A stretch of DNA of 64,000 nucleotides from RGIG7213 sp045540335. Lineage in GTDB: Bacteria; Bacillota; Clostridia; Oscillospirales; CAG-272. Positions 25,165 through 34,651 of this stretch are shown here, in pieces. A program made the translations under genes and the position numbers. Location of the stretch: contig JAZQHC010000005.1 in the NCBI GenBank assembly GCA_045540335.1, positions 1-64,000 on the forward strand, read 5' to 3'. Under the pieces are notes generated by a model. The model had not been told where the DNA came from and searched no databases. It saw only the letters and a program-made list of their open reading frames with translations. Within the stretch, counting starts at the first letter, position 1. Each line of letters opens with the position of its first letter.

Positions 25165-26081
25165 ATCGGCTGGTAACTGTAATAATACCTGTATATAAAA
25201 CCGAAAAATACCTCAACGCGTGCGTAGAATCGGTGTGCAGGTCTGATCATAAAGATTTGCAGATAATTCTTGTTGACGACGGTTCTCCCGATGCGTGCCC
25301 CGAAATGTGCGACGCACTTGCCAAATGTGATGGCAGAATAACCGTAATACATAAAGAAAACGGCGGCTTATCATCTGCAAGAAACGCGGCGCTCGATATA
25401 GCAAAAGGTCAGTACGTAACCTTTATCGACAGCGATGATATCATAAAAAAAGATATGATATCGAATATGCTTGAAATAATTGAGAAGGAATCTTGCCAGA
25501 TAGTCAAATTAGGTATGGTAATGACGCTTGACGAAAGCTATCAGGGAATAACGGCAGATTATACGGTAGTAGATAAAAAGCAAGCGTTGCAGAGGATATT
25601 TACAGATCCCCCGTCTATCGTAACCATATGCGGAAAGCTGTACCGTACGGAATTGTTTGATGCGTTGAGATTTCCGGAAGGGATAATAAACGAGGACGAG
25701 TTTTTAACACCGAGGCTGTTTTACCGATCCACAAGAATAGCACTATGTGAAACTACCGGATATCTGTATATGCAACGCCCGGGCGACAGTATTATGCGAA
25801 GCGGCTTTTCAACTAAAAAAATGGACATCTTAGATATAGCAAAGGATAGAATAAGCTTGTTTGAAAAATGGGGATATAACGATCTTGCCGCATTGGCAGA
25901 AAGGGATTATTTCGTTCATTTGCTGTTGTTGCGCGATAAGACGAAAAATACGGAATTTAAACACGAATACAAAGAGATAATACGACGCATTAAAACTGTA
26001 AGGTTTTGCCGCTTAAGCTTTGGTCAAAAGCTTAGGTATATTCTTTTGAGATTGAAAATATATGATTTCGTCGTAAGATGA
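25161..26081 (+). CDS. Glycosyltransferase family 2, tandem paralogue A
   Basis: A 306-residue GT2 enzyme: TVIIPVYKTEKYLNACVESV, LVDDGSPDACPEMC, KENGGLSSARNAALD and metal motif FIDSDDII. The C-terminal half, including GIINEDEFLTPRLFYRS, closely parallels the next gene. ATG overlaps the previous stop (ATGA). Confidence 0.87.
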   Translation: MNRLVTVIIPVYKTEKYLNACVESVCRSDHKDLQIILVDDGSPDACPEMCDALAKCDGRITVIHKENGGLSSARNAALDIAKGQYVTFIDSDDIIKKDMISNMLEIIEKESCQIVKLGMVMTLDESYQGITADYTVVDKKQALQRIFTDPPSIVTICGKLYRTELFDALRFPEGIINEDEFLTPRLFYRSTRIALCETTGYLYMQRPGDSIMRSGFSTKKMDILDIAKDRISLFEKWGYNDLAALAERDYFVHLLLLRDKTKNTEFKHEYKEIIRRIKTVRFCRLSFGQKLRYILLRLKIYDFVVR

Positions 26082-26088
26082 GGTGAAA

Positions 26089-27030
26089 ATGGAAGAAAGC
26101 TTGATATCGGTTATAATACCGGTTTACAACGTCGAAGAATATTTGACTGCGTGTGTTGAATCAGTAATAAATTCAGACTATAAAAACCTGCAAATAATAC
26201 TTGTTGACGATGGCTCGCCCGATAATTGCCCGCAAATGTGTGATGAATTTGCTAAAAAAGATAAAAGGGTAATGGTCGTTCATAAGGAAAACGGCGGCTT
26301 ATCCTCGGCGAGAAACGCAGGGCTTGACGTCGCAGAAGGAAAGTACGTTACCTTCGTTGACAGCGACGACGTTATAACAAGTGATATGATATCGTATATG
26401 CATACCATTGCCGTAAAGGAAAATTGTGATATAGTGCAGATGGGGCTGTGCGTCGTGCACGAGGGAAAAGAATATCAGGTAAACACATCACCGGAATATT
26501 CGGTTATTACCCCAAAGCAAGCTATACATAACATATACAAGGGGTGCTACGTAAACGCCACGGTAAAGCTGTACGAAAGGCGGCTGTTTGATGACGGTAT
26601 GCGCTTTCCCAACGTTCTTCACGAGGATGCGTATATAACGCCAAGGTTGTTTTATAAAAGCAGATCTGTGGCGGTCAGCGAAAAGCACGGATATATGTAC
26701 ATACAAAGGCAGGGCAGCATAATGCACAGATCTACCGATCTTGCAAGACTTTCGGTGCTTGATATTTTAGACGACCGCGTTAAGCTGTTTAAATCGTGGG
26801 GATACGAAAAGCTTGCAATCGAAGCATTGAATAACTATTTTGGGTATTTGCTTGGCTGGTACAAAAAATTAAAGCAAAATAATTATAAAAAAGAATTAAA
26901 GGGTGTCAAGCGAAGAATAAAAAAATGCAAATCAAGCGACCTTTGGTTGGAAAACCGTTTGCGTTGCTGGGCAATGAGGTTCGGCGTTTTTGATATTGCT
27001 GATAAGTATTTACAGAAAAGGGGATTATAA
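26089..27030 (+). CDS. Glycosyltransferase family 2, tandem paralogue B
   Basis: A 313-residue GT2 enzyme: SVIIPVYNVEEYLTACVESV, LVDDGSPDNCPQMC, KENGGLSSARNAGLD, metal motif FVDSDDVI, and HEDAYITPRLFYKS matching the equivalent block in the gene before it. Probably a duplication product with altered donor or acceptor. The ATG used follows GAGGTG closely; a GTG two codons earlier is the alternative. Confidence 0.87.
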   Translation: MEESLISVIIPVYNVEEYLTACVESVINSDYKNLQIILVDDGSPDNCPQMCDEFAKKDKRVMVVHKENGGLSSARNAGLDVAEGKYVTFVDSDDVITSDMISYMHTIAVKENCDIVQMGLCVVHEGKEYQVNTSPEYSVITPKQAIHNIYKGCYVNATVKLYERRLFDDGMRFPNVLHEDAYITPRLFYKSRSVAVSEKHGYMYIQRQGSIMHRSTDLARLSVLDILDDRVKLFKSWGYEKLAIEALNNYFGYLLGWYKKLKQNNYKKELKGVKRRIKKCKSSDLWLENRLRCWAMRFGVFDIADKYLQKRGL

Positions 27031-27033
27031 GAT

Positions 27034-27879
27034 ATGAACGAACAAAGATGGACTACCGTTATCAAACCTAAAACCGGTTGGTTTGATATCGACGTAAAAA
27101 ATCTGTGGCAATACAGGGATTTGGTAAAGCTGTTTGTAAGGCGGTCTTTCATTGCAGTATACAAGCAAACGATACTTGGTCCTGCGTGGGCTTTGATACA
27201 GCCGTTGTTTTCAACGGTAATACATACGCTTATATTCGGTACATTGGCGGGATTGGCACCGGGCGGCGTTCCTTCGTTTTTGTTTTTTATGCTTGGTAAC
27301 TTAACGTGGGGATATTTTTCAAGCTGCCTTGGAGGAACGTCGGGGACGTTTACGGGAAATGCAGGTATTTTCGGAAAAGTATATTTTCCGCGCTTGATAA
27401 TGCCTATTACTACCGTAGTTTCAAACCTGATATCCTTCGGAATACAGTTTGTAATGTTTATAGGATTTTTTATCTATTACATGATAACAACTACCGGTAT
27501 TCATCCAAACGCGTTTATTCTTATGACGCCCTTGTTGCTTTTGCATATGGCGCTTCTCGGATTGGGAATAGGTATTATTTGTTCGTCTTTAACGACTAAA
27601 TACCGCGATTTAAATATGCTTATAGGCTTTGGCGTGTCGCTTTGGATGTATCTTACGCCTGTTACTTACGACTATCATATTGTAGGTGAAAAATGGTATG
27701 CACTTTATATGTGCAACCCTATGACGCCTATTATAAACACAATGCGCTATGCATATCTCGGCATAGGTGAATTTGAACTGCCGTACTACCTTCTTAGCTG
27801 GGGAGTAACGCTTGTTTTGCTGTTTTTCGGTGTGCTGTTATTTTCACGCGTTGAAAAAACGTTTATGGATACGGTTTGA
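27034..27879 (+). CDS. wzm: ABC-2 polysaccharide exporter, permease (Wzm/TagG type)
   Basis: A 281-residue membrane protein with six predicted helices and the family block VRRSFIAVYKQTILGPAWALIQP near residues 40-60. These proteins form the channel of glycan exporters such as Wzm (O-antigen) or TagG (teichoic acid). The ATPase partner follows 18 bp later. Confidence 0.92.
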   Translation: MNEQRWTTVIKPKTGWFDIDVKNLWQYRDLVKLFVRRSFIAVYKQTILGPAWALIQPLFSTVIHTLIFGTLAGLAPGGVPSFLFFMLGNLTWGYFSSCLGGTSGTFTGNAGIFGKVYFPRLIMPITTVVSNLISFGIQFVMFIGFFIYYMITTTGIHPNAFILMTPLLLLHMALLGLGIGIICSSLTTKYRDLNMLIGFGVSLWMYLTPVTYDYHIVGEKWYALYMCNPMTPIINTMRYAYLGIGEFELPYYLLSWGVTLVLLFFGVLLFSRVEKTFMDTV

Positions 27880-27897
27880 TACGGAGGTTTTAGAATA

Positions 27898-29166
27898 ATG
27901 AGTGAAGAAATTGCTATAAGAATACAAAATGTTTCAAAGCAGTACCGTCTTGGCGCTATCGGCGGCGGAACGCTGAAGGGTGATCTGCAAACCTGGATGG
28001 CAAAGATGCGCGGAAAAGAAGATCCCAACAGCAAGATCGGCGCTACCGTATATGCAAAAAACGAAAAATTTATGGCACTGCAGGATATCAACCTTGAAAT
28101 CAGAAAAGGCGAGGCAGTAGGTATTATCGGGCATAACGGCGCAGGCAAATCAACGCTTTTGAAGCTGCTTACAAGGGTAACTGCCCCCACCGCGGGTGAG
28201 ATATATATTGATGGGCGCATAGCCAGTATGCTTGAAGTAGGTACAGGCTTCCACCCTGAGCTTTCGGGGCGCGATAACGTGTATCTCAACGGTGCGATTT
28301 TGGGTATGTCAAAAAAAGAGGTAACGGAACGCTTTGACGAGATAGTAGAGTTTTCAGAGGTTGCGCAGTTTATTGATACCCCCGTTAAAAGGTATTCTTC
28401 GGGTATGTACGTAAAGCTTGCCTTTGCCGTTGCGGCACACCTTAATTCGGAAATTATGATAATGGACGAGGTGCTTGCAGTAGGTGATGTTAATTTTCAG
28501 CGAAAATGCATTGACAAAATGAGCAATGCGGCACACGTCGAAGGAAAAACAGTTCTGTACGTAAGCCATAATATGGAAACCATACGCAGATTGTGCACAA
28601 GAGTTATCGTATTGGAAAAGGGAAGAATAATATACGACGGAGAAGTTGAAAAGGCTATAGAGCTGTACGTTGGCAAGCGCGAGGACAGTAAGCCTAAAAT
28701 GGACTATACCAATTACACAAGAGATGATAAAAATGATGGCGTGGCAGTATTTTTGGAATCTGCGGAATTTCTCGGCAAGGAAAAATGCACGTTTGAACCT
28801 GGCGAAAAAGCTAGGATAGAGTACAAATTCCTTGCGCGCACAGATATAGATAATCTTTCTATAAGGTTTGAGCTGAAGGGAACTGATGATACGCCCGTAG
28901 GTACATTCTTTTCCGATGACATTATTTCATGCAAAAAAAATGAGCGTTATACTTTGGTTTTGGAATACGATATGTCAAATATTGCACCCGGTAAATACAA
29001 AACTTATATTACGCTGTATGTAAGGACCAAGATAGGCAACGGCATAGATCTTGACTGGATTCCCGGATTTTCGTTTGAAATATTGAATGATATGAATAAT
29101 CTTGAATGGACGTATAATTGGGGAAGATTTATATTGCCTACCCCTAAATGTATTTTAAAACAATGA
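27898..29166 (+). CDS. wzt: ABC polysaccharide exporter ATPase with Wzt-like C-terminal domain
   Basis: A 422-residue protein: an ABC domain (about 1-255) with Walker A GHNGAGKST (78-86), signature YSSGMYVKLAF, Walker B IMIMDEVLAVG and H-loop SHNMETI. A C-terminal beta-rich domain (about 275-415) resembles the Wzt_C domain that recognises the modified chain end before export. That domain implies that some chain-capping cue may exist. GGAGG precedes the ATG. Confidence 0.93.
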   Translation: MSEEIAIRIQNVSKQYRLGAIGGGTLKGDLQTWMAKMRGKEDPNSKIGATVYAKNEKFMALQDINLEIRKGEAVGIIGHNGAGKSTLLKLLTRVTAPTAGEIYIDGRIASMLEVGTGFHPELSGRDNVYLNGAILGMSKKEVTERFDEIVEFSEVAQFIDTPVKRYSSGMYVKLAFAVAAHLNSEIMIMDEVLAVGDVNFQRKCIDKMSNAAHVEGKTVLYVSHNMETIRRLCTRVIVLEKGRIIYDGEVEKAIELYVGKREDSKPKMDYTNYTRDDKNDGVAVFLESAEFLGKEKCTFEPGEKARIEYKFLARTDIDNLSIRFELKGTDDTPVGTFFSDDIISCKKNERYTLVLEYDMSNIAPGKYKTYITLYVRTKIGNGIDLDWIPGFSFEILNDMNNLEWTYNWGRFILPTPKCILKQ

Positions 29167-30332
29167 AGAAAAAAATACTGTTTTTTCACTGGAATTGTAT
29201 TGTCGGCGGCGAAGCAAGAACTTTAATCGATATCGCGTCTGCTATTGATAAAGAAAAATATGATGTTTCGGTAATGCTGATGCACGCCGGCGGCGGTATG
29301 TATAAAGAGGCGGAAAAAAAGCTTAACATCGTTCCGCTGTTCCAATCATTTCATGTTCCGAATAACAGAGCTTGTCAAAAGCTGCGCAGTATGGTGATAA
29401 ATTTTGTCGAAAAAAAAAGACAAAAATATCCGAAGCTGTATCACCGTTTAGCTATAGGAAAGAAATACGACTTGGAGATTGCATTTTCTTTTGAAAATGC
29501 AGAAAACGTGATAATAAATTCCAGTAATAAAAAATCAAAGAAAATGGCATGGATACACTGCGATTTTTTGAAAGATTCCGGTTTGATAAATTATCACAAA
29601 CAGTATGATAAAAATGAAAAATACTACGGTAAAATTGATAAATACGTATGTGTATCCAAAAGTGCCGAAAACAGCTTTAAGCAGGTTTTTGGCGATAAAT
29701 ACGATACGGTTGTAAAATATAACCCTGTTGATAGGGCAAAAATATTAAAGCAATCGTACGAAGAAGTATCAAAATACGATATAAGCGAAAAAGAAAATAT
29801 TATATGTACAGTTGGCCGTATATCTTTTGAAAAGGGCTACGACAGGCTTGTACGGATCCATGCTGAATTGTTAAGAAAGGGTATCAACAATACGCTGTTT
29901 ATAATTGGACACGGCTCTGAATCTGACGAAAAAAAGCTGAAGGAAATAATCGCACAAGAAGGTGTGCAGCAGTCCGTAATATTGACAGGGTATGACAGTA
30001 ATCCCCATAAATATGTCGCAAAATCGAAATTTTTTGTATGTTCTTCTTATACCGAAGGGTTATCAATGGTTAGTGCCGAGGCGTTGGCACTTGGAATACC
30101 GGTGGTAGCTTCGTGCCCGTCGGTAGGCGAATTATTTGGAAACGAGCAATGTGGAATAATATCCGATGTTAATGACGATTCGTTAATGGCGGCAATGGAA
30201 AAAATGCTTACAGACGAAGAATTTTATGATTCTTGTAAAAAAGCCGCAGAAAGGCGCGCACCGTATTTTGATATGCAGTACACAATTTCTGCAATAGAGA
30301 ATGTATTTGACGAATTATTGGAGGGGAAATGA
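29163..30332 (+). CDS. Glycosyltransferase family 4
   Basis: A 389-residue GT-B enzyme: FFHWNCIVGGEARTLIDIA at the start, MAWIHCDFLKD, VGRISFEKGYDRLVRIHAEL, FIIGHGSESDEKKLK, YDSNPHKYVAKSKFFVCSSYTEGLSMVSAEAL. It is a distant relative of the pair at 22822 and 23974. ATG overlaps the wzt stop (ATGA) and the next gene overlaps its own stop. Confidence 0.86.
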   Translation: MKKKILFFHWNCIVGGEARTLIDIASAIDKEKYDVSVMLMHAGGGMYKEAEKKLNIVPLFQSFHVPNNRACQKLRSMVINFVEKKRQKYPKLYHRLAIGKKYDLEIAFSFENAENVIINSSNKKSKKMAWIHCDFLKDSGLINYHKQYDKNEKYYGKIDKYVCVSKSAENSFKQVFGDKYDTVVKYNPVDRAKILKQSYEEVSKYDISEKENIICTVGRISFEKGYDRLVRIHAELLRKGINNTLFIIGHGSESDEKKLKEIIAQEGVQQSVILTGYDSNPHKYVAKSKFFVCSSYTEGLSMVSAEALALGIPVVASCPSVGELFGNEQCGIISDVNDDSLMAAMEKMLTDEEFYDSCKKAAERRAPYFDMQYTISAIENVFDELLEGK

Positions 30333-31105
30333 TACCGAAAATTATCCATTATTGTTGGTTTGGCCGCGGTAAAATGACTTCGCTGATGAAAAAATGTATT
30401 CGCAGTTGGAAGAAATACTGTCCTGGTTATAAAATTATGTTCTGGAACGAGGACAGCTTTGATATTGATTCCGTTCCGTTTGTTAAGCAAGCGTATGAAA
30501 ATAAAAAATTTGCTTTTGTTTCCGATTACGTAAGATTGCATGCTTTGTATAATTACGGCGGTGTGTATCTTGATACAGATCAGGAGCTGATTAAGAATAT
30601 TGATTGCTTTTTAAATTGCAAAGCCTTTATAGGCTTTTTGTACGACGATCAGCTTAATACAGGGCTGATAGGCTCTGAAAAACACGGCAGATTTATTGGC
30701 GACTTTTTGAATTATTACAAAGAACGTAATTTTATAATAGACGGCAAGATGGATCTTACGCCGAATACGGCGGTTGTTGCGCAGGTTTTGCGTGATTACG
30801 GAATAAAAGCCTCCGGAGAAAGAGAAAGCTTTGATATGCTGGAAATATATCCAAACGTCGTTTTTTCGCCGTTCGGTATTTACGAGCACAAGCATTATTC
30901 AAAAAACGAAACGTACGCGTTACATCACTGGGCGATGACCTGGCGAAGCAAGGAAGAAATTAAAAAAGCAAGAAAAAGACGTCTTCATTTAAGTAAGCAT
31001 TATATGTTTTACGAAAAGCATATAAAATATCTTCCGCAAAAAACGATAAGAAAAATATTCGGAAATGATAATATAGAAAAAATCAAGGATAAATATCGTA
31101 AATGA
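30329..31105 (+). CDS. Glycosyltransferase family 32 (capsule type)
   Basis: A 258-residue GT32 enzyme: IPKIIHYCWFGRGK, CIRSWKKYCPGYKIMFWNED, FVSDYVRLHALYNYGGVYLDTDQE with the Asp-Thr-Asp motif near residue 80. It is the second GT32 of the operon and clearly paralogous to 18857, with a longer basic C-terminus. GGAGGGG precedes the ATG. Confidence 0.87.
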   Translation: MIPKIIHYCWFGRGKMTSLMKKCIRSWKKYCPGYKIMFWNEDSFDIDSVPFVKQAYENKKFAFVSDYVRLHALYNYGGVYLDTDQELIKNIDCFLNCKAFIGFLYDDQLNTGLIGSEKHGRFIGDFLNYYKERNFIIDGKMDLTPNTAVVAQVLRDYGIKASGERESFDMLEIYPNVVFSPFGIYEHKHYSKNETYALHHWAMTWRSKEEIKKARKRRLHLSKHYMFYEKHIKYLPQKTIRKIFGNDNIEKIKDKYRK

Positions 31106-32100
31106 GTGATGTTGCATTAAGTATTCTTACACCGATATATAATGTAAAAGACGATCTGCCGCGGATGATAGAATCAGTATTAGCACAGGAATATAAGGAT
31201 TTCGAGCTTATTTTGTCAGATGACGGTTCAACCGACGGAAGCGGCGAGCTTTGCGATTATTACGCCGGGCTTGACGATAGAATAGTGGTTTTGCATTGTG
31301 AAAACGGCGGCGTAAGCGAGGCGCGAAACAGGGCACTGCGTGCCGCAAAGGGGCGGTATATAGGCTTTGTTGACAGCGACGATACAATACAACCGAATAT
31401 GTTCAAGCGCCTTATGGAATTGGCAGATGAATACGATGCCGATATAGTTCAATGCAAGCACAACAGGGTTGACGGTGTGACAGGCGGCAGCAAATCTGTC
31501 CGCGTGGTAAACGGCAGGCAAATGCTTGATGAAATGCTTACAAAAGCCAGAAGCGGACATTACACGAATATCGTCGCTTTGTGGAGTAAGATATATAAAT
31601 CCGAAATAATAACGGATATCGTTTTTCCCGTTGGAAGAACGTATGAAGACGAGGCGAAAATGCCGCAGATATTACTTCGTGCCGAAAAATTGGTCGAGGT
31701 TGACGAGATACTGTACCACTATATATTCCGAGGGTCAAGTATTATAGGCCATTCCACGTTTAAAAAACAGTGTGATAAAGCCATGGCGATACGCGAAAGA
31801 ATAGATTACATCAAAACGGTTGATGAAAAATACTATTCGCCGACGGTAAGATCATATTATTTTCTTGTGCGCTCTTATCTTATAGAAAACGCAGGGATCG
31901 AAGCGTTGGACAAGCCGCAGTATAACGAGCATTTTATAGAGGTTCTGCTTAAAGATAAAAGGCTGTTAAAAAAACACATTAACGGATATGAAAGAATAAA
32001 TTTATTCCTATTTTCTTTAAGAAGTAAAAAAATAAACAAGTGGCTTTTGGCGCAAGGGCTTGAGCCTATACAAAATTTTTTAAGAAAAATACGCAAATAG
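31102..32100 (+). CDS. Glycosyltransferase family 2, last gene of the operon
   Basis: A 332-residue GT2 enzyme: LTPIYNVKDDLPRMIESVL, LSDDGSTDGSGELC, NGGVSEARNRALRAAKG and metal motif FVDSDDTI. ATG overlaps the preceding stop (ATGA). No clear terminator follows; a new promoter starts about 30 bp downstream. Confidence 0.87.
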   Translation: MSDVALSILTPIYNVKDDLPRMIESVLAQEYKDFELILSDDGSTDGSGELCDYYAGLDDRIVVLHCENGGVSEARNRALRAAKGRYIGFVDSDDTIQPNMFKRLMELADEYDADIVQCKHNRVDGVTGGSKSVRVVNGRQMLDEMLTKARSGHYTNIVALWSKIYKSEIITDIVFPVGRTYEDEAKMPQILLRAEKLVEVDEILYHYIFRGSSIIGHSTFKKQCDKAMAIRERIDYIKTVDEKYYSPTVRSYYFLVRSYLIENAGIEALDKPQYNEHFIEVLLKDKRLLKKHINGYERINLFLFSLRSKKINKWLLAQGLEPIQNFLRKIRK

Positions 32101-32132
32101 CCGTGTTGCATCAAATATTTGCAAAAAAAGCC

Positions 32133-32161
32133 TTGTAATTTTCATTTGTAAGTTTTATAAT
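32133..32161 (+). promoter_or_regulatory. Promoter of the right polysaccharide block
   Basis: TTGTAA (32133-32138) and TATAAT (32156-32161) are separated by 17 bp, 51 bp before the aminotransferase start. It should read from the aminotransferase through to coaD. Confidence 0.72.
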
Positions 32162-32212
32162 ATAATTTCACTTAAATATTTCAAAACTGAAATAATGTTT
32201 GGAGATGATCTG

Positions 32213-33328
32213 ATGAACGAAAAAAGGATATTTCTTTCCTCTCCTACAATGAACGGTACGGAGATGGATTATATCAACCGTGCATTTGCGGATAATAAGA
32301 TCATTCCGATGGGCCCGAACGTTACCGAGTTTGAAGAACGCCTTTCGGGTTACGTAGGAAAAAAATATGCAGTTGGCTTGTGTTCCGGCACGGCGGCTAT
32401 ACATATGGCGCTTAAAATAGCGGGTGCAAAGCCGCAAGACGTGGTATTTTGCCAGTCTTTAACGTTTGCGGCAACCGCAAACCCTATAATGTATGAAAAC
32501 TGTGTTCCGGTTTTTATAGATAGTGAAGCTGATACGTGGAATATGTGCCCGAAAGCGTTGGAAAAAGCCTTCGAAAAGTATCCGGCATGTAAATTTGTAA
32601 TGCTTGTACATCTTTTCGGCAACCCCGCAAAGATAGATGAGATCAAAAAGATATGCAAAGAACACGGCGCTACTCTTATTGAAGATGCCGCAGAAGCACT
32701 TGGCGCGCGCTATAAGGGCCGCGCAGTCGGATGCGACGGGGATTACAGTATTGTATCGTTTAACGGCAACAAAATAATAACCACATCCGGCGGCGGTATG
32801 TTTTTAACGGATAGCGAGGAAGATGCAAAAAAGGTGTTGTTCTGGTCCACGCAGGCGCGTGATGCCGCGCCGTGGTATCAACACAGCGAGCTTGGGTATA
32901 ATTACAGAATGTCTAACGTTACGGCAGGTATCGGGTGCGGCCAAATGAACACGCTTGACGAGTACGTTCTTAAAAAAAGACGCATTTTCGATATATATAA
33001 GTCAGAGTTGGAGGGCGTCGCCAATATGACGTTCCAACCTTGTGAAGAGCATTCGTATCCTTCCAGATGGCTTTCGGCGGCAGTTTCGGATATGGATTTT
33101 ATGAAGATAGTAAACAGCCTTGCCGAGTTGAATATAGAAAGCCGCCCCGTATGGAAGCCGATGCATATGCAGCCGTATTATGAAAAATACGACAGTATAT
33201 CCGCTGATGATAAAGGCTTTGTGTGCGAAAATCTTTTTAAACGCGGCATTTGCTTGCCCAGTGATATAAAAAATACAGATGAAGATATGGAAAAGATCAT
33301 ATCCTGCATCAAAAGAATATGCAAATAA
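32213..33328 (+). CDS. PglE/EpsN-like UDP-sugar aminotransferase
   Basis: A 371-residue DegT/DnrJ/EryC1 aminotransferase. The PLP lysine is Lys187 in FNGNKIITTSGGGM. Blocks IEDAAEALGARYKG, STQARD, GYNYRMSNV, VLKKRRIF and ESRPVWKPMHMQPYY match PglE and EpsN, which aminate UDP-4-keto-6-deoxy-GlcNAc to the 4-amino sugar used for bacillosamine. The dehydratase giving that substrate is at 47970, and the transferase using the product is at 15255. No acetyltransferase of the PglD/EpsM type is in the window. GGAGATGAT precedes the ATG. Confidence 0.88.
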   Translation: MNEKRIFLSSPTMNGTEMDYINRAFADNKIIPMGPNVTEFEERLSGYVGKKYAVGLCSGTAAIHMALKIAGAKPQDVVFCQSLTFAATANPIMYENCVPVFIDSEADTWNMCPKALEKAFEKYPACKFVMLVHLFGNPAKIDEIKKICKEHGATLIEDAAEALGARYKGRAVGCDGDYSIVSFNGNKIITTSGGGMFLTDSEEDAKKVLFWSTQARDAAPWYQHSELGYNYRMSNVTAGIGCGQMNTLDEYVLKKRRIFDIYKSELEGVANMTFQPCEEHSYPSRWLSAAVSDMDFMKIVNSLAELNIESRPVWKPMHMQPYYEKYDSISADDKGFVCENLFKRGICLPSDIKNTDEDMEKIISCIKRICK

Positions 33329-33346
33329 TCAGAAAGGTGGGATCTT

Positions 33347-34636
33347 ATGAAAAGGATCTTGGCAGTAATTATCCTTTTGACAACATTGTTAACGTTGCCT
33401 ACGTACGCTGTGTCTTTTAATAAAGATCAGGTAAACAAGGAAACACCCAAAAATTTGTCAAAAACACTTTCAGCAGCATCCGCGGTGGAGGTTACCACGG
33501 ATACATTATTATATTCCGATAACGAGGATACGGTTGTACCTTCGCACGGCGGCATCACAAGGCTGATGGCGGCCGTAACGATAGAGGTGCAAAACAAACG
33601 AAATTCGATAATAAAGTCCGGCTTTACCGAAGACGTTTACGAGGGTTACCTTGCTTCGTTGCTTATAAAAGGCAGCGCAAACGCGGCAAAAGCCCTTGCG
33701 GTTGAGGTTTCCGGCAGTGAAGACGATTTTGTTGAATTGATGAACGTTACTGCGAAGCAGTTGGGTATGGCAAATTCAAAGTTTACCTCTGTTGACGGTG
33801 AAGAGCACAGAGAGGCTACGACAACCATCAACGATCTTATGATACTTGCCTACGAGGCGTACGGCCTTTCAGAAATCAAATCTATCCTTTCTTCAAATAT
33901 TTACTATTCGACGGACGGAGAATCATCTTATTCGAGAGATTACAGTATAATCAACCCTTCACACAGAATGTACCTTCCCGAGGTTAATTTCTTTGCAACG
34001 GGCGAATTTGGTGATACGGGATACGTTTCCATTGCGGGTGCAATGGCACAAAACGGCAGAGAAATGATCGTTGTAACATACGAATCCGGAAGCTACAATT
34101 CCGATTACAGAAATAACTACGCTTTAGATATAAAGTATATATTAAGTACCTGCTTCGGTAAGTATTACCTGGCAGAGCTTGCAAGCGTTGCAAAAGCGGT
34201 CGTTCACGATATGGACGGTTTCCTTCTTGCAGACGGAACGCGTGTATATGCAAGTGTTGAAATCCCCGACGGTGAAGTTGAAAGAATAACGTTGCCGCTG
34301 TCTTACGGCGAGATCATTCTTGATAACTATACATCTTGCTCGATAGATCTTGCGCCGCTTCCCGCATCGGGCGAACTTGATAAGATGCTTACCACGGGCG
34401 TGCTTAAGTATAAAAATGATGAATTGCTTAACATATCGTTAAGAGTATATCGTATCGTTTTGGAAAACGGCCAGGAATACAGGTCTGACTATTCTTTGTA
34501 CAGCGAAGAGGACGGCGCGCAAAGGGCTGCATCGCAGTACAAAAAGAACGACTGGGTATTTGTAAGCGGTCTTGTTTGCGGATGCGCAATAATCGCAGTA
34601 GTAGCCGCAGAATTTCTGAAACGCCGCTTGATGTAA
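33347..34636 (+). CDS. Catalytically degenerate D,D-carboxypeptidase (S11) homologue
   Basis: A 429-residue exported protein: signal peptide (1-21), S11 penicillin-binding fold (about 40-270), a beta-rich C-terminal domain and a C-terminal membrane helix (about 403-425). The fold is clear from KQLGMANSKFTSVDG and the SAN motif (110-112). However, the SxxK serine and lysine are Gly69 and Arg72 (GITR), and the Lys-Thr-Gly motif reads Asp223-Thr-Gly. It should therefore not hydrolyse peptide bonds and may bind peptidoglycan or act as a scaffold. It sits just before cpsC and cpsD. AAGGTGGGA precedes the start. Confidence 0.8.
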   Translation: MKRILAVIILLTTLLTLPTYAVSFNKDQVNKETPKNLSKTLSAASAVEVTTDTLLYSDNEDTVVPSHGGITRLMAAVTIEVQNKRNSIIKSGFTEDVYEGYLASLLIKGSANAAKALAVEVSGSEDDFVELMNVTAKQLGMANSKFTSVDGEEHREATTTINDLMILAYEAYGLSEIKSILSSNIYYSTDGESSYSRDYSIINPSHRMYLPEVNFFATGEFGDTGYVSIAGAMAQNGREMIVVTYESGSYNSDYRNNYALDIKYILSTCFGKYYLAELASVAKAVVHDMDGFLLADGTRVYASVEIPDGEVERITLPLSYGEIILDNYTSCSIDLAPLPASGELDKMLTTGVLKYKNDELLNISLRVYRIVLENGQEYRSDYSLYSEEDGAQRAASQYKKNDWVFVSGLVCGCAIIAVVAAEFLKRRLM

Positions 34637-34651
34637 GGAGGTGCTTGTTAA

